From Dugong dugon (taxonomy: Eukaryota; Chordata; Mammalia; Sirenia; Dugongidae), in NCBI GenBank assembly GCA_030035585.1, contig CM057467.1, positions 70,048,941 to 70,112,940 of the forward strand: DNA of 64,000 bases, given 5' to 3'. Below the pieces are notes generated by a model. That model worked only from the letters and a program-made list of their open reading frames with translations, had not been told where the DNA came from and searched no databases. The position numbers were made by a program, and so were the translations under genes. Below are positions 34,977 through 47,340 of the stretch, in pieces; positions within the stretch are counted from its first letter, which is position 1; every line of letters begins with the position of its first letter.

Positions 34977-35534
34977 AGACTTCCACTTCTGCCCAAGATG
35001 GCGAAACAAGGACGAGATTTACCTCTCACCTGAAACAAACAAACAAACAAAAAGACAAAATATATGAAACAATGGTTTTCAAGACATTGAACGTCAGACA
35101 ATGAAGGAAAGTGATCCCTGAGAGACAGGAAGAAAATGGTAAAGCCCTGCGATTGCCCTAGCTTACCGCCTAGAGTACCGTTGCCATGGTGTAGGGATGA
35201 AGAATACAGGAAGAGCCTGGCAGACTCCTTAAATTGAGGAGACAGAGCTGAGACTTTAGGAAGACCAAGGTGACTAGATTTCATAGGAGAGAGTACGCGA
35301 GAGATAGCTGCACAGAGAAAGAACCCCGTAAGTTTGCAGAGGACATCCTCAAGCATCAGCAGAGGACCAATCAGCATATACTTACAGGAAACTACCTGAA
35401 GCTAGGGAAAGAAACATCTGTGACCACACGTGGCCAGAAACTGGGGTTATGCCCACCAGCTAGTAAGAGTTTAATTGGATTTTGAGTTAACTGCTACCAG
35501 AAATCTCAATTTAAGCAGTTTCTTTTCTGGAAAT
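34977..35534 (+). mobile_element. Old L1 5' UTR fragment
   Basis: It begins CTTCCACTTCTGCCCAAGAT, the opening of old mammalian L1 5' ends, and continues as 5' UTR until cut by the insertion at 35546. Confidence 0.6.
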
Positions 35535-35860
35535 AAAAACTAGAGGGGTTCCGGCAAGATGGCGCTCTAGGCAGAAGCACCACGCCGTCCCTCCACAGCA
35601 AAGATCCGAAAAACTAAGCCAAACAGAGAATGCAACAATCCTGAAACCCAAGAACATCAAATGAAGAGATAAAGAAGTCAGCCGAGCACCAAATGGAGTG
35701 AGAATACTGAAAGAGGACGGAGAGTGAGGAGAGATTCATGCAGAGGTCCCCTACCAGCTAACGCAGTGCAGATCCACCACCTTGGATTCCTATCAGAGAC
35801 CAGCAAACGGGGGTACAAGAAAGCAGCCTCACAGAGAGTCCAGTGGGAGACAAAACAGCT

Positions 35861-36418
35861 GGTAATTTGCGGTGTGCGCTTTCCCACCCTCCACCCCTCT
35901 TTGCCCCAGCTCGGGCTCCTCTGCTTCCCGCGGCCACAATCTCTTGACTGGGAAGCGCCAGCTGCTTGGATTCCACACACCCAAGCAGGCAGCTCTCTGG
36001 GTGCCATTTGTTGGCTTCTGGTGTTGCTTTTTTTTTCTGCTTCTTCTGATTTCTCGCTTGCCTCTCGCCACCTCCCCCTCCTCTCACTCAAGTGCCTGGC
36101 TCTGTGAGCCATCTTTGCTTCTTCCTGAGGGGCTCCAGAGCGCCGGCAATTTGTGATATACACTTTCCCACTCTCCACCCATCTTCATCCTCACTCGGCC
36201 TCCTCTGCCTCCCACAGACACAGTCTCTTGTCCAGAAACACCAGCCCGCACTGGCTGGCTCTCTGAGCGCCATTTGTTGGCTGCTGGTGTTGCTTTTTCT
36301 TTTTCTTTTTCTGCTTCTTTGGATTTCTTGCTTGCCTCTTGCCACCTCCCCCCCCTTTCGCTCCAGTGTCTGGCTCCATGCGCCATCTTTGCTTTTTCCT
36401 GCGGGCTGCGGGGCTCCA
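35861..36418. repeat. Two tandem monomers (about 280 bp each) in the L1 5' UTR
   Basis: Unit 1 (about 35861-36143) and unit 2 (about 36144-36418) share GCCATTTGTTGGCT, CTGGTGTTGCTTTTT, GCCACCTCCCCC and GCCATCTTTGCTT in the same order. Confidence 0.85.
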
Positions 36419-36529
36419 TTCAAGTGTACAGCTGCTTCCCGGTCTGGGCTACCGTGCTGGTGGGATCCTGGGGCTTTTCTTCATTTTGAATTGTTTGTCT
36501 GTTTTCTTTTCTTTTTCTTGAGTTGGGAG

Positions 36530-36910
36530 CCCCTTCTGGCCAGGTGGAGCTGCGTGCCAGGGAGACTCCCCTTCGGCTTCCACAGACGTGCAGAGGGATC
36601 CCTGAGGACATTTCTTATTTTGTTCATTTTTTTTTTTTTTCCCTGTTTTTTTTTGGGGGGGACTTTCTTGTTCCTTTTTTGTTTGTTTGTTTTCTTTTCC
36701 CTCTTTTTCCCTTTTATCTTTCTTCATTGCTCAGTTGCTCGTTTCTATATCTTCCTTCTCTTTCTGATCCCTGAATACCAGGCGTTGTATGACTCTGTGC
36801 CTTCTGGCCAGGCTGTGCTGCAACACCTCAGAGAGACTTCCCCAGACCTCACAGCTGCATCGGTGGGATCCCTGGGAACTTCGCGGTTCTTTAACCTTTC
36901 TGATTTTTAT
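36530..36910. repeat. Second pair of degenerate 5' UTR repeats
   Basis: CTTCTGGCCAGGTGGAGCTG and CTTCTGGCCAGGCTGTGCTG start two related stretches about 265 bp apart. Each reaches GGATCCCTG and then a T-rich run. Confidence 0.7.
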
Positions 36911-37328
36911 TTGTTCATTCTTTTCTTTTCTTCCTCTTCCCCCTTCTGTTTTTCTCCATTTCATAGTCTCTCATCTCTCCATTCCAACAGCAAGCTCCCC
37001 TAGCATTCTTTTTTGTTTGTTTCTATGTTTTTTGGCTCCTGTTCCTCTCTCCTCTCTCGCATATCCAGCTTAGCTCCACACATAACCATCTCCCTGCTGC
37101 ATCCTCCCTACCTGCACCATGCGCTTGACATCACACCACCAAGCAGTGCAGGCTCGGCCTACTGGAACCTGCCCAGCACTGATTACCAACCCGCACTGGT
37201 GGCTGTAGTGAGCGCAACAAACAACCCGTCCCAGTGGCTCCTCTTCAGCTAGACCTGCCCTGCTGTACCATATCTGAGTGACTGAACCTGCCAGTTGGAG
37301 AAGAAGGTAAAAAGTACTGAGTGCAGAG

Positions 37329-38490
37329 ATGAGCAAACAACAAAGAGCATGCAGTCCGCCTGCTCAGACATACTCAAATTTTTTTTTCTTAAAAAAGGGA
37401 CAAAACAAACAAATCTACAATCAATAAATGAGAGAAATATCTACTGAATGCCCCAAAAACAGCAGACAATATCAAAACATTTACAAAAACAGGACAGGAT
37501 GGTTCCAGTAGGCGTCCAAATTAAAACACCAGATGACTCTCCTGTGGAAGAAAATGCACTAGAAGTACCTGATAGGGAAATCAATCTCTAATACTCAGAA
37601 TTCTCCAATAACTGAGGCAAAAAGCTGACAAACATGAAGAAAAAATAGACAATTTCATGGAAAATACAGACAAAAAAATTGGAATAATTCAGGAAGATGA
37701 TGCAGGAACAAAATAAATTCACAACTAGAAATTATACAAAAACAACAATTAGAAATCCAAAAGATAAACAACAAGATTTCAGAAATGGATGATGTCATAG
37801 AAGGGCTGAAAAGCAGATTTGAAACCGTGGAAGACAGGATTAGTGGAATTGAAGACAAACACTTGGATACAACTCTGTTTCAGGAAAACTCAGAAAACAG
37901 AACAAAGAAAAATGAAGAGACCCTGAGAGTTATGTGGGACACAATTAAAAGCAAAAATTTACGAGTGACTGGCATTCCAGAACAGGGGGAGAAAACAGAA
38001 AACACAAGAGACGATCACTGAGGAACTACTGACAGAAAACTTCCCCAATATCATGAAAGATGAAAAGCTGGCCATCCAAGAAGCTCAACAAACCCCATAT
38101 AGAAGAGACCCCAAAAGAAAATCACCAAGGCATATCATATTCACACTTGCCAAAACCAAAGACAAACAAAGAATCCTGACAGCAGCTCATGAAAAACAAG
38201 AAGTCACATACGGAGAAGAAACAATAAGACTAAGCTCAGACTATTCGGCAGAAACCATGCAGGCAAGAAGGCAGTGGGATGACATATATAAAATTTTGAA
38301 AGAAAAAAATTGTCAGCCAAGAATAATATATCCTGCAAAACTCTCGTTCAAATTTGATGGTGAAATTAGGTCATTTCCAGATAAACAGAAATTAAGGGAA
38401 TATGTAAAAGTCAAACCAAACTTAGCAGAATTATTAAAGAGAGTTCTTCGATCTGAGGACAAACAGCTTCAGCTCACAGGCATAATCTAG
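37329..38490 (+). pseudogene. L1 ORF1 (trimeric RNA-binding chaperone), inactivated
   Basis: ORF1 proteins bind L1 RNA through a coiled coil, an RRM and a C-terminal domain. A possible start is ATG at 37329. Stops occur at about 37419 and 37530. The coiled-coil end and the start of the RRM are open from 37785 (FETVEDRISGIEDK, then LRVTGIPEQG). A frameshift near 38000 moves the frame by one, after which 38053-38490 gives the rest of the RRM and the C-terminal domain (ENFPNIMKDE, ... QARRQWDDIYKILKEKN, ... SFPDKQKLREYVK) ending in TAG. Native proteins are about 330-380 residues. Confidence 0.85.
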
Positions 38491-38895
38491 GACGCAGGAT
38501 CGTACCAGCCAGATACCAATCTAGGAAATGAACTCCCGAGGACTATCCAAAACCAAAAGAAATACAACAGGGAATCAGAGTAGTTAATCAGTAAATAACA
38601 ACATCAACACAATAAAAGAGGGAATAAACGGTATAGGTATAGAACCTTCTAATGGAGAGGAAGGCAAGGTGACACCAAGTAAGGGTAGGCTGCTTCAAAC
38701 TTAGAAAGATAAGGGTAAAATTCATGGTAACCACAAAGAAAGTTAACAAACCAACTCATAAATAAAGACGAAAAACATAAAGTCTCAGCAAAAACAAAAG
38801 AAATGAAAAAAAAAATCCACAAACATAAGTAACTCAGCACAAGAGAGTAAGAAGAACAAAGAAAACTTCAGCACCACAAAAAAAAGCACTACAAA

Positions 38896-41800
38896 ATGAC
38901 AGCAACAAACTCACCCTATCAATAATCACACTGAATGTAAATGGACTCAATGCACCCATAAAGAGACGGAGAGTCACAGAATGGATAAGAAAACAGGATC
39001 CATCAATATGCTGTCTACAAGAGACACACATTAGAAACAAAGATGTGAATTTATTAAAAGTCAAAGGTTGGAAAAAAATATATCAAGCTAACAACTACCA
39101 AAAAAGAGCAGGAGTGGCAATTCTAATCTCAGATAAAACAGACTTTAAAACAAAATCTACCATAAAAGACAAAGAAGGACACTATCTAATGATCAAGGGG
39201 ATGATGCATCATGAAGCCATAACCTAATAAACATCTATGTGCCCAATGACAGTGCTCCAAAATACATAAAACAAAATCTAACAACACTGAAAAGAGAAAT
39301 TGACAGTTCCACAATAATACTAGGAGACTTCAACACGCCACTCTCAGTAAAGGACAGAACAACTAAGAAGAAACTCAGCAAAGATAGAGAAGACCTAAAG
39401 GGCACAATCAGCCAACATGACCTCGTAGACATATATAGAACATTCCATCCAACCGCTGCAAAGTACACATTCTTTTCCAATGCACATGGAACGTTCTCCA
39501 GAAGAGACCACATCTTAGGCCACAGAGCAATCCTCAACAAGATCCAAAACGTTGAGATAATCCAAAGTATCTTCTCTGACCACAATGCCATCAAGGTAGA
39601 AATTAACAATAGAAAGAGCAAGGAAAAAAAATCAACTACATGGAAACTGAATAATACCCTGCTTACACATCAGTGGGTAATAGAAGAAATCAGAGATGGA
39701 ATCAAAAAATTCCTAGAATCAAATCACAATGAAAACACATCATACCAAAACCTATGGGACACAGCGAAGGCAGTCCTCAGAGGACAATTTATAGCAATAG
39801 ATGCACATATCAAAAAAGAAGAAAGGAACAAAATCAAAACATTAACTACAGAACTCAAACAAATAGAAAGAGAACAGCAAAAAAAGCCCACAACCACCAC
39901 AAGAAAGGAAATAGTAAAGATCAGAGCAGAAATAAATAAATAGAGAACAGAAAAACAATAGAAAGAATCAACAAAACCAAAAGTTGGTTCTTTGAAAGAA
40001 TCAACAAAATCGACAAACCACTGGCCAGACTGACAAAAGAAAAACAGGAGACGACACAAATAACCCAAATAAGAAATGAAATGGGGGACATTACAACAGA
40101 CCCAACTGAAATAAAAAGGATTATAACAGAATATTATGGAAAACTATACTCCAACAAATTTGAAAACCTAGAGGAAATGGGTAAATTTCTAGAAACACAC
40201 GGCCTACCCAAACTACAACAAAGTGATGTTGAAAATCTGAACAGACCCATAACAAGAGAAGAGATTGAAAAGCTAATAAAAAAAACTCCCAACCAAAAAA
40301 AGCCGTGGCCCAGATGGCTTCACTGGAGAAGTCTACAAAACATTTACAGAAGACCTTGTACCAGTTCTACTCAAGCTATTTCAGAGCACAGAAGAGGAAG
40401 CAACACTTCCAAATTCATTCTATGAAGCCAGCATAATGCTGAAAACCAGGCAAAGACGTCACAAAAAAAAAAAATACAGACCAATATCTCTCATGAATAT
40501 AGATGCAAAAATTCTGAACAAAATTCTACCCAACAGAATTCAGCATCATATCAAAAAAATAATACACCACGACCAAGTAGGATTCATACCAGGTATGCAA
40601 GGATGGTTCAACATTAGAAAATCAATCAACGTAATCCACCACATAAATAAAAGAAAAGAAAAGAATCACATGATCATCTCAATTGACGCAGAAAAGGCAT
40701 TTGACAAAGTCCAACACCCATTCCTGATAAAAGCTCTCAATAAAATAGGTATAGAAGGAAAATTTCTCAACATAATAAAGGGAATCGATGCAAAACCAAC
40801 GGCCAACATCATTCTTAATGGAGAGAGGCTGAAAACATTCCCCTTGAAAACAGGAACAAGACAAGGATGCCCTTTATCACCACTCCTATTTAACATTGTG
40901 CTGGAAGTTCTAGCTAGAGCAATAAGGCAAGAAAAAGAAATCAAGGGCATCCAAATTGATAATGAAGAAGTTAAACCGTCCCTGTTTGCAGATGATATGA
41001 TACTATACATAGAAAACCCTAAAGACTCCACGAGAAATCTACTGGAACTAATAGAAAGATTCAGCAGAGTAGCAGGATAGAAGATAAACATTCAAACATC
41101 AGTTGGATTCCTATACACCAGTAAGGAGAATGATGAAAAGTAAATCAGGAAATCAACACTATTTTAAATAGTCCCTAAAAAGATAAAATACTTAGGAATA
41201 AATCTGACCAGGGTTGTAAAAGACCTATACAAAGAAAACGATAAAACACTACCGCATGAAACCCAAAGGGATCTACATAAATGGAAAAACATACCATGCT
41301 CATGGATAGGCAGACTCAACATTGTGAAAATGACAATTTTACCCAAAGCAATTTACAAATACAATGCAATCCTGATCCAAATACCAACAACATTCTTCAA
41401 AGAGATGGAAAAACTAATCATTAACTTTATATAGAAAGGGAAGAAGCCCCGAATAAGTAAAGCACTACTGAAGAAGAAGAATAAAGTTGGAGGACTCACA
41501 CTATCTGACTTCAGAACCTACTATACAGCTACAGTAGTCAAAACAGCCTGGTACTGGTACAACGACAGATACATTGACCAATGGAACAGAATTGAGAACC
41601 CAGATGTAAATCCATCCACCTACAGTCACCTGATCTTCGACAAGGGCCCAAAGTCCATCAAATGGGGAAAAGACAGTCTTTTTAACAAATGGTGCTGGCA
41701 AAACTGGATATCCATTTGCAAAAAAATGAAACAGGACCCATACGTCACACTGTATACAAAAATTACTTCAAAATGGATCAAAGACCTGAATATAAAGCCT

Positions 41801-42690
41801 AAAACTATAAAGTTCATAGAAGAAAAAATAGGACCAACATTTCAGGCCTTAATACACGGCATTAACAGGATACAAACCATAACCATCAACGCACAAACCC
41901 CAATAGATAAGCTAGATAACTGGGTCTTCTTAAAATCAAACACCTATGCTCTTCAAAAGACTTCACCAAAAGAGTAAAAAGAGAACCTACAGACTGGGAA
42001 AAAATTTTTGGACAGTACAAGTCAGACAAAGGTCTAATCTCCGTATTTACAAGAAAATCCAACACCTCTTCAACAAAAAGACAAAAATCCTATTAAAAAA
42101 TGGTCAAAGGAAATGAACAGACACTTCACCAAAGAAGACATTCAAATGGCCAACAGACACATGAGGAAATGCTTGCGATCACTAGCCATTAGAGAAATGC
42201 AAATTAAAACCATAATGAGGTACCATCTCACCCCGGCATTACTGGCATGAATCAAAAACACTGGAAATAACAAATGTTGGAGGGGCTGCGGGGAGATGGG
42301 AACTCTTATGCACTGCTGGTGGGAATGCAAAATGATACAACCATTTTGGAAAATGATATGGTGCTTCCTCAGAAAGCTAGAAATAGAGATACCATTCGAT
42401 CCAGCAATCCCACTCCTAGGAATATATCCTAGAGAATAAGAGTTGTCACTCAAACAGACATAGAACATAGCACACCTATGTTCACGGCAGCATTGTTTAC
42501 AACAGAAAAATGATGGAAACAACGTAGATGCCCATCAACAGATGAATGAATAAACAAACTATGGTACATACACACAATGGAGTACTACGCAACGAGAAAG
42601 AACAACAATGAATCTGTGAAGCATCTCATAACATGGATGAAACTGGAGGACATTATGCTGAGTGAAATAAGTCAATCACAAAAGGACAAA
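38896..42690 (+). pseudogene. L1 ORF2 (endonuclease/reverse transcriptase), inactivated
   Basis: The likely start is ATG at 38896, but a stop follows after nine codons. Endonuclease blocks are 39045-39227 and 39239-39943 (LGDFNTPLS, DIYRTFHP, SDHNAIKVEI). The RT begins in 40081-40425, is frame-shifted around 40310 (GPDGF region), and continues at 40436-41080 with [34 protein letters not shown] and catalytic FADD at 40985-40996. A TAG at 41078-41080 ends that frame. Thumb and C-terminal segments (for example KQDPYVTLYTKITSKWIKD at 41726) run on to about 42690. Frameshifts and stops are several but mostly single-base, so this is one of the better-preserved L1s here. Confidence 0.88.
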
Positions 42691-43683
42691 TATTGTATGA
42701 TACCTCTATTGTAAAAACCCATGAAAAAGTTCACATGCAAAATGTAACAATCTTTGTTGGTTACCAGGGATGGGAGGGGTGGGGGGGGGAATACTAAATA
42801 GGAAATAGATAAGTGGTATCTTGGGTGAAGGGTGAGACAGTACAAAATACAGGGGAAACTAGCAGAACCTGTACAAGGAAAGATCATGAAAGCCCCATAG
42901 ACACACCCAAACTCCCTGAGGGACTGAGTTGCTGGGCGGAGGGCTGTGGGGACCATGGTCTCGGGGAACATCTAGCTCAATTGGCATGACACAGCTTATA
43001 AAGACAATGCTCTACATTCTACCTTGGTGAGTAGTGTCTGGGGTCTTAAAAGCCTGTGAGCGACCATCTAAGATACTCCACTGGTCACATCCCTTTGGGA
43101 GCAAGGGAGAATGAAGAGAACAGGATACAAGGAAAAGATTAGTCCAAAGGACTAATGGTCCACAGCTACCAAGGCCTCCACCGGACTGAGTCCAGTACAG
43201 CTAGATGGTGCTTGGCTACCACCACTGACTGCTCTGATCAGGATCACAACAGAGGGTTCTGGACAGAGCTGGAGAAGGATGTAGAGCATAATTCTAACTC
43301 ACAAAAAAAAAGACCAGATTTACTGGCCTAAAGGAGATTGGAGAAACCTCGAGAGTACGGCCCCCAGACACCCTTTTAGCTCAGTGGTGAAGTTACCTCC
43401 GAGGTTCACTGTTCAGCCTGGGAGTGGACAGCCCCGTAAAACCAAATGAGACTAACGAGGTACAGGAGTCCAGTGACAAGGGCCAGAAGGCAGAAGGGGA
43501 CAAGGAAGCTGGTGATAGGGAACACAAGATTGAGTAAGGATATTGTTGATGTGTTGTGAGATTGTTAACCATTGTCATAGGGCAACATTTGTAGTAACTG
43601 TTAAATGAGAAACTATTTTGTTCTGTAAGCCTTTACCTGAAGTACAATAAAATATTAAAAAACAAACAAACAAAAAACTAGAG

Positions 43684-44430
43684 ACTCATTCATGTATCAC
43701 ACAATAGTGTACTAAAACATTAAAAAGAAACCTTCCCTCCCCCGAGGGGAATCCTGTTTGGATATACACTTGAGGGATTAAAAAAATCTGACAACTACTG
43801 GTCCCCTTCAACGGTATTTTTATACCCTCAAACATTCTTCTTCTATGGATAACACAAATTATAGGCAAGGCTAACAACACTGCAGTAATGTCAGGATTTC
43901 TTAACAGATAAAGTCATCATTCAGCAAAGGAAAAGAAAATTCAAGTACCAAAAGTATGGGAAAGAATGTTAGGGGAAAAGAGCAATGTGCAAAAGGGTAA
44001 ATGTGAAACATAAAACTCTGAATGAAGATGCAGTACATGTTTTCCTCAGCATGACGGTGGAGCCAGCGTCATCAGCAGCCTCAACAGTTCTCTAACATTT
44101 GAAAGAATACACAGGGCCCTGAGGCATCTGGATAAACAATTTGAGCTCAGTTGTACTTAGAATTGTATAACCACCACCCGGTGCTAAAGATAAAAAATAG
44201 AAGCATTATAACCTGGTGAAGCTGAAAAAGTGATCTACACTGCTTCAGTGCCCCGGCGAAGTGCCCCTGCGAAGGGCCCTCCTGCAAAGTCAGCAAATGA
44301 GCTAGAAAAAAGCTGTAACCCGTTCGAGCCTGAAAGCAACTCAGCACTTTGCCCCAAACTAAGTTCATTGTACTAATTATTTTACTAATTATTCCAATGT
44401 TCAAACAATGTTGAAGATTCACAGAACTTC
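43684..44430. other. ACER3: Unassigned, moderately GC-rich in part
   Basis: Around 44250-44330 there are several CpGs (GCCCCGGCGAAGTGCCCCTG, GCGAAGGGCCC), unusual for this region. No repeat or exon is recognised. Reading frames are short. Confidence 0.5.
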
Positions 44431-44640
44431 AAAGACTTCAAAGCTGGAAGAGGACAGGAGATCATCTAATGTAATCTCAGTAGACAACATTTTACTAATA
44501 TCTACTACCACTTTACAGCTGTGTGAATCTGGGCAACTTATCTATTTCCTGAGCCTTAGTTTCCTGATCTACAAGATGGGTAAAAAAAAAATCTAAATAA
44601 TTAAATATGATGAAAGTAATAAATTAGTAATAAAAAATGC
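44431..44640 (+). mobile_element. MIR SINE
   Basis: GTGTGAATCTGGGCAACTTA, GAGCCTTAGTTTCCTGATC and TACAAGATGGG are the MIR core in order. Confidence 0.75.
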
Positions 44641-44898
44641 ATATAAAGTTAATTTCTGATATGAGAAAGAGCCACTGAATATTCTACAGGAACTTCCGTA
44701 ATCTTGCCCTAACTTATGTTAATAGGTGCCACCTGGGAACTGTCTTGGTACTCAGACAAGTTCAAGAACAGTGGTCACAGGGATAAGATTTGCCTTCCAA
44801 TCCAGAACAGTAACAAACTGAGTTGTAGGGTATGATGGTTCACCCAAAATTAAAAAAAAAAAAAAAAAGCATCATACAAATGCATACTACAGTATTAA
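44641..44898. other. ACER3: Unassigned intronic sequence
   Basis: Contains an A run at 44851-44869; no gene seen. Confidence 0.5.
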
Positions 44899-44950
44899 GG
44901 AGCCCTGGTGGTCCAAGTGCTTGGCTTCTAACTGAAAGGTCAGTACTAAG
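44899..44950 (+). mobile_element. AfroSINE head fragment
   Basis: GGAGCCCTGGTGGTCCAAGT to CTGAAAGGTCAG; only the first 50 bp remain. Confidence 0.8.
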
Positions 44951-45089
44951 TACTCCTTACAGTAGCTTTTAATTAAGATCGTTATCAGAATAAAAACAAA
45001 AAACCAATACAGATATGTCTTAGTTTAAAAAGTAATAAACACAAATTCAGTTCAATTTGATAAACATTTATTTTCTATGGGCAAAGTGA

Positions 45090-45279
45090 GGAGCCCTGGT
45101 AGTGCAGTGGTTAAGCGCTTGGCTGCTAGCCGAAAGGCTCGTGGTTAGAACCCAGCAGTTTCTCCGAGAAAGATGTGGCAGTCTGTTCTGTAAAGATTTA
45201 TAGCCTTGGAAACAATGTGTGGCAGTTCTACTCTGTCCTGTAGGGTCACTATGAATCAGAATCGACTCAATGGCAACAG
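45090..45279 (+). mobile_element. AfroSINE, long form
   Basis: GGAGCCCTGGTAGTGCAGTG head, AGAAAGATGTGGCAGTCTG middle box, AATCGACTCAATGGCAACAG tail. Confidence 0.93.
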
Positions 45280-45326
45280 TCGAGAGCTGGCAAGAAAGGT
45301 TAACAATAACCCTGGTACTAGTCCTT

Positions 45327-45497
45327 GGAGCCCTGGTGGCACAGTGGTTAAAGATCTCAGCTGCTAACCAAAAGATCAGCAATTCGAATCCACCAGCCTC
45401 TCCTTGGAAACCCTACGGGCCAGTTCTTCTCTGTCCAATAGGGTCACTATGTGTCATAATTGACTACGTGGCAACGGGGTTTTTCTTTTTTTTTCCA
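45327..45497 (+). mobile_element. AfroSINE, short form
   Basis: A-box TGGCACAGTGG at 45337-45347 and B-box AATTCGAATCC at 45381-45391 show the tRNA-derived internal promoter. It ends GTGGCAACGGGGTTTTTC. Confidence 0.95.
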
Positions 45498-46309
45498 ACT
45501 TGTCCTGAGGAAGTACATATACAATTTAGTGAGAAATATAGATAGGTAACAACCAGCAAGGAGAATGCAATTACCAAAGAACACAAACAAACAACATACT
45601 TAGGGGGAAGGAGGATAATCCAAGATGGCTTCTGTAGGAAGGCAGCACTTGAGCTGTGCCTTGAAAGATGGAACGATAAGCAGGATTTTGATTACTACTA
45701 ACATAAATGTCATCCTATTTTCTTTGGAGTTTATATATTTTCTTCAACAAATTATTAACTTTATGAAAATCGGTTTTTCACAGTATTTTTTCGAGCATAT
45801 TTTATACTTTTACCTTACTGCATGTAAGTTATAACACAAAAAATGAAAGAAAAAAACATGTATTGTAAAAATGAAAATGTTCATGTTAAAGTCAAGAAGT
45901 ACATTCTATATTTGGGGGGAAAGGCCAAGTATATAGTGGTAGAGAAATAAGAGAAGAACTGGGGTGCTCCGTATCAACTCTGTCATAAAAAGACAGAAGT
46001 TATAGGGGAGGGGAAAGACCCATAGCAAAAGAGCACTGTTGTTTATAGGTATGTAATGCTGCTTTGAAGAAGGTTCAAAGATGAGCATTGAACAATGAGA
46101 AGCACTTTAAACAGATAAGCATGATGAACACAAGAGTCAGAGAAGAACACGGGAAGTGAGACAGTCTTGAACTCCCTGGAGAAATATTTGGTGAAATGAA
46201 GACTTGAGATTTATCTAAAGGTCATAAAAGTGAAGTTTCCAAAGCATGCTCAGGAGTGAAGGGGCATTACTGAAATGACAGAAGCTGAAAATGATTATTT
46301 TGATAATCC
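45498..46309. other. ACER3: Mostly unassigned; ancient repeat near 45625-45700
   Basis: GGCAGCACTTGAGCTGTGCC, then TTGAAAGATGG resembles the unnamed ancient repeat at 50400. The rest shows no feature. Confidence 0.45.
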
Positions 46310-46580
46310 CTACTTCCTCTCCATTTTTATTAAAACTATCCTTTCAGGGCCCAACTCAAATCCTACCTACCCTTGGTGAAGTTTTTTTCTAATCACCCTA
46401 CTGAAAATGACACTCCCTCTTCTTACAGCACTTCTTGTTCGAACCTCTCACCTGGCACTTAGCACAGATTACCTTGCACAGTTAGTTCTCACTAAATCAG
46501 ATCAATAAATATTTATGTCTTATCTTCTCGGTGAGATTTCTTAAGGGCAGTGGCAAATACTTACTGAGAACTGCTATGAA
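46310..46580 (+). mobile_element. L2 fragment
   Basis: CCAACTCAAATCCTACCTAC, GTGAAGTTTTTTTCTAATCA, then CTTAGCACAGATTACC and AGGGCAGTGGCAAATAC match the order of an L2 3' region. Confidence 0.65.
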
Positions 46581-47189
46581 AGACACGATGGGGGAATACC
46601 AAGGAAAACCAGACAGATTCTGCCCTCATGAAAATTAAGCTGGTACCAAATTTACAAAACAGTGAAGTTATTTAAAATTTACTAGACATTATTTTAAATG
46701 TGGTACAATTATGATGTAATGGAATTATTCTTTATCCCCAAATTAATGTGATCTAAGAGATTCATCCTTTACCCCAAACTGCTTTCACTATACTTTTTCC
46801 TTTACTCTTCATTTACTTTACATTGAAATGTATCAGTTAAAAATCATGAATGTCTTAACTCTTTTAAAAATAAATTTTAAATTTTAGACTAATTTTAATC
46901 AATAAAAATGCAGGCTATTTATTACTATTAAGATCTCACCAAGAAAACCTTCCATATTGTTTATTTTCATTAAGTTCATTACAGTGGCATAAAAACTTCC
47001 TAAATTGCCTTAAAACATCCCCCAGAAAAGTTTTTTACACAGCTCTTTCTTGTATGTAGTAGGAATAAGGAATTTTTTTTCCCTGACTGCTGCACTGCCC
47101 CCCAAGTTATCTAATAAAGACTCTTAAGGATACCCAAAGATGAGTGATATATGGATGTAATTTGTGTAATCAATCACTTACTGGTGGCA
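46581..47189. other. ACER3: Unassigned AT-rich intron
   Basis: Nothing recognised. Confidence 0.5.
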
Positions 47190-47340
47190 ATTATGTTGTT
47201 TCTAGGTTATTACTCTGAAAAAAATACTGTGTTGAACACCCTTGAACATGTTTCTCTGTGCACACACTTTATTAAGTTCACAGGATGAATTCCTAGTAGA
47301 ATCTCCTCTTGAGGAAACTGCAGCATCTTTTTAGAGTTTG
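47190..47340 (-). mobile_element. L1M fragment
   Basis: GTTGTTTCTAGGTTATTACT, ATACTGTGTTGAACACCCTT and GATGAATTCCTAGTAGAATC are a reversed L1M 3' region. Confidence 0.6.

Larger units (their letters stand above)
35546..43672 (+). mobile_element. Near full-length L1, plus strand, with 11-bp target duplication
   Basis: AAAAACTAGAG lies at 35535-35545 and 43673-43683, bounding 8.1 kb. Order: GGCAAGATGGCGC start, 5' UTR with tandem monomers, ORF1, ORF2, a 3' UTR with a short G run near 42781, AGTACAATAAAATATT end and an A-rich (AAAC)n tail. Orientation is antisense to ACER3. Both ORFs are broken, so it is not autonomous. Confidence 0.95.

Noticed and set aside
35678-36178. 166-codon open frame on the minus strand and its companions
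   Set aside because: Antisense to the L1 5' UTR monomers; overlapping frames on both strands reflect GC-rich composition.
36092-37003. 303-codon open frame, the longest in the window
   Set aside because: It lies in the 5' UTR of the plus-strand L1, is made of Phe, Leu and Ser from C/T-rich DNA, crosses the tandem monomers and resembles no protein family.
40081-41080. Possible active reverse transcriptase
   Set aside because: FADD and the palm are kept, but a frameshift near 40310 and a TAG at 41078 break the protein, and the start of ORF2 has a stop after nine codons.
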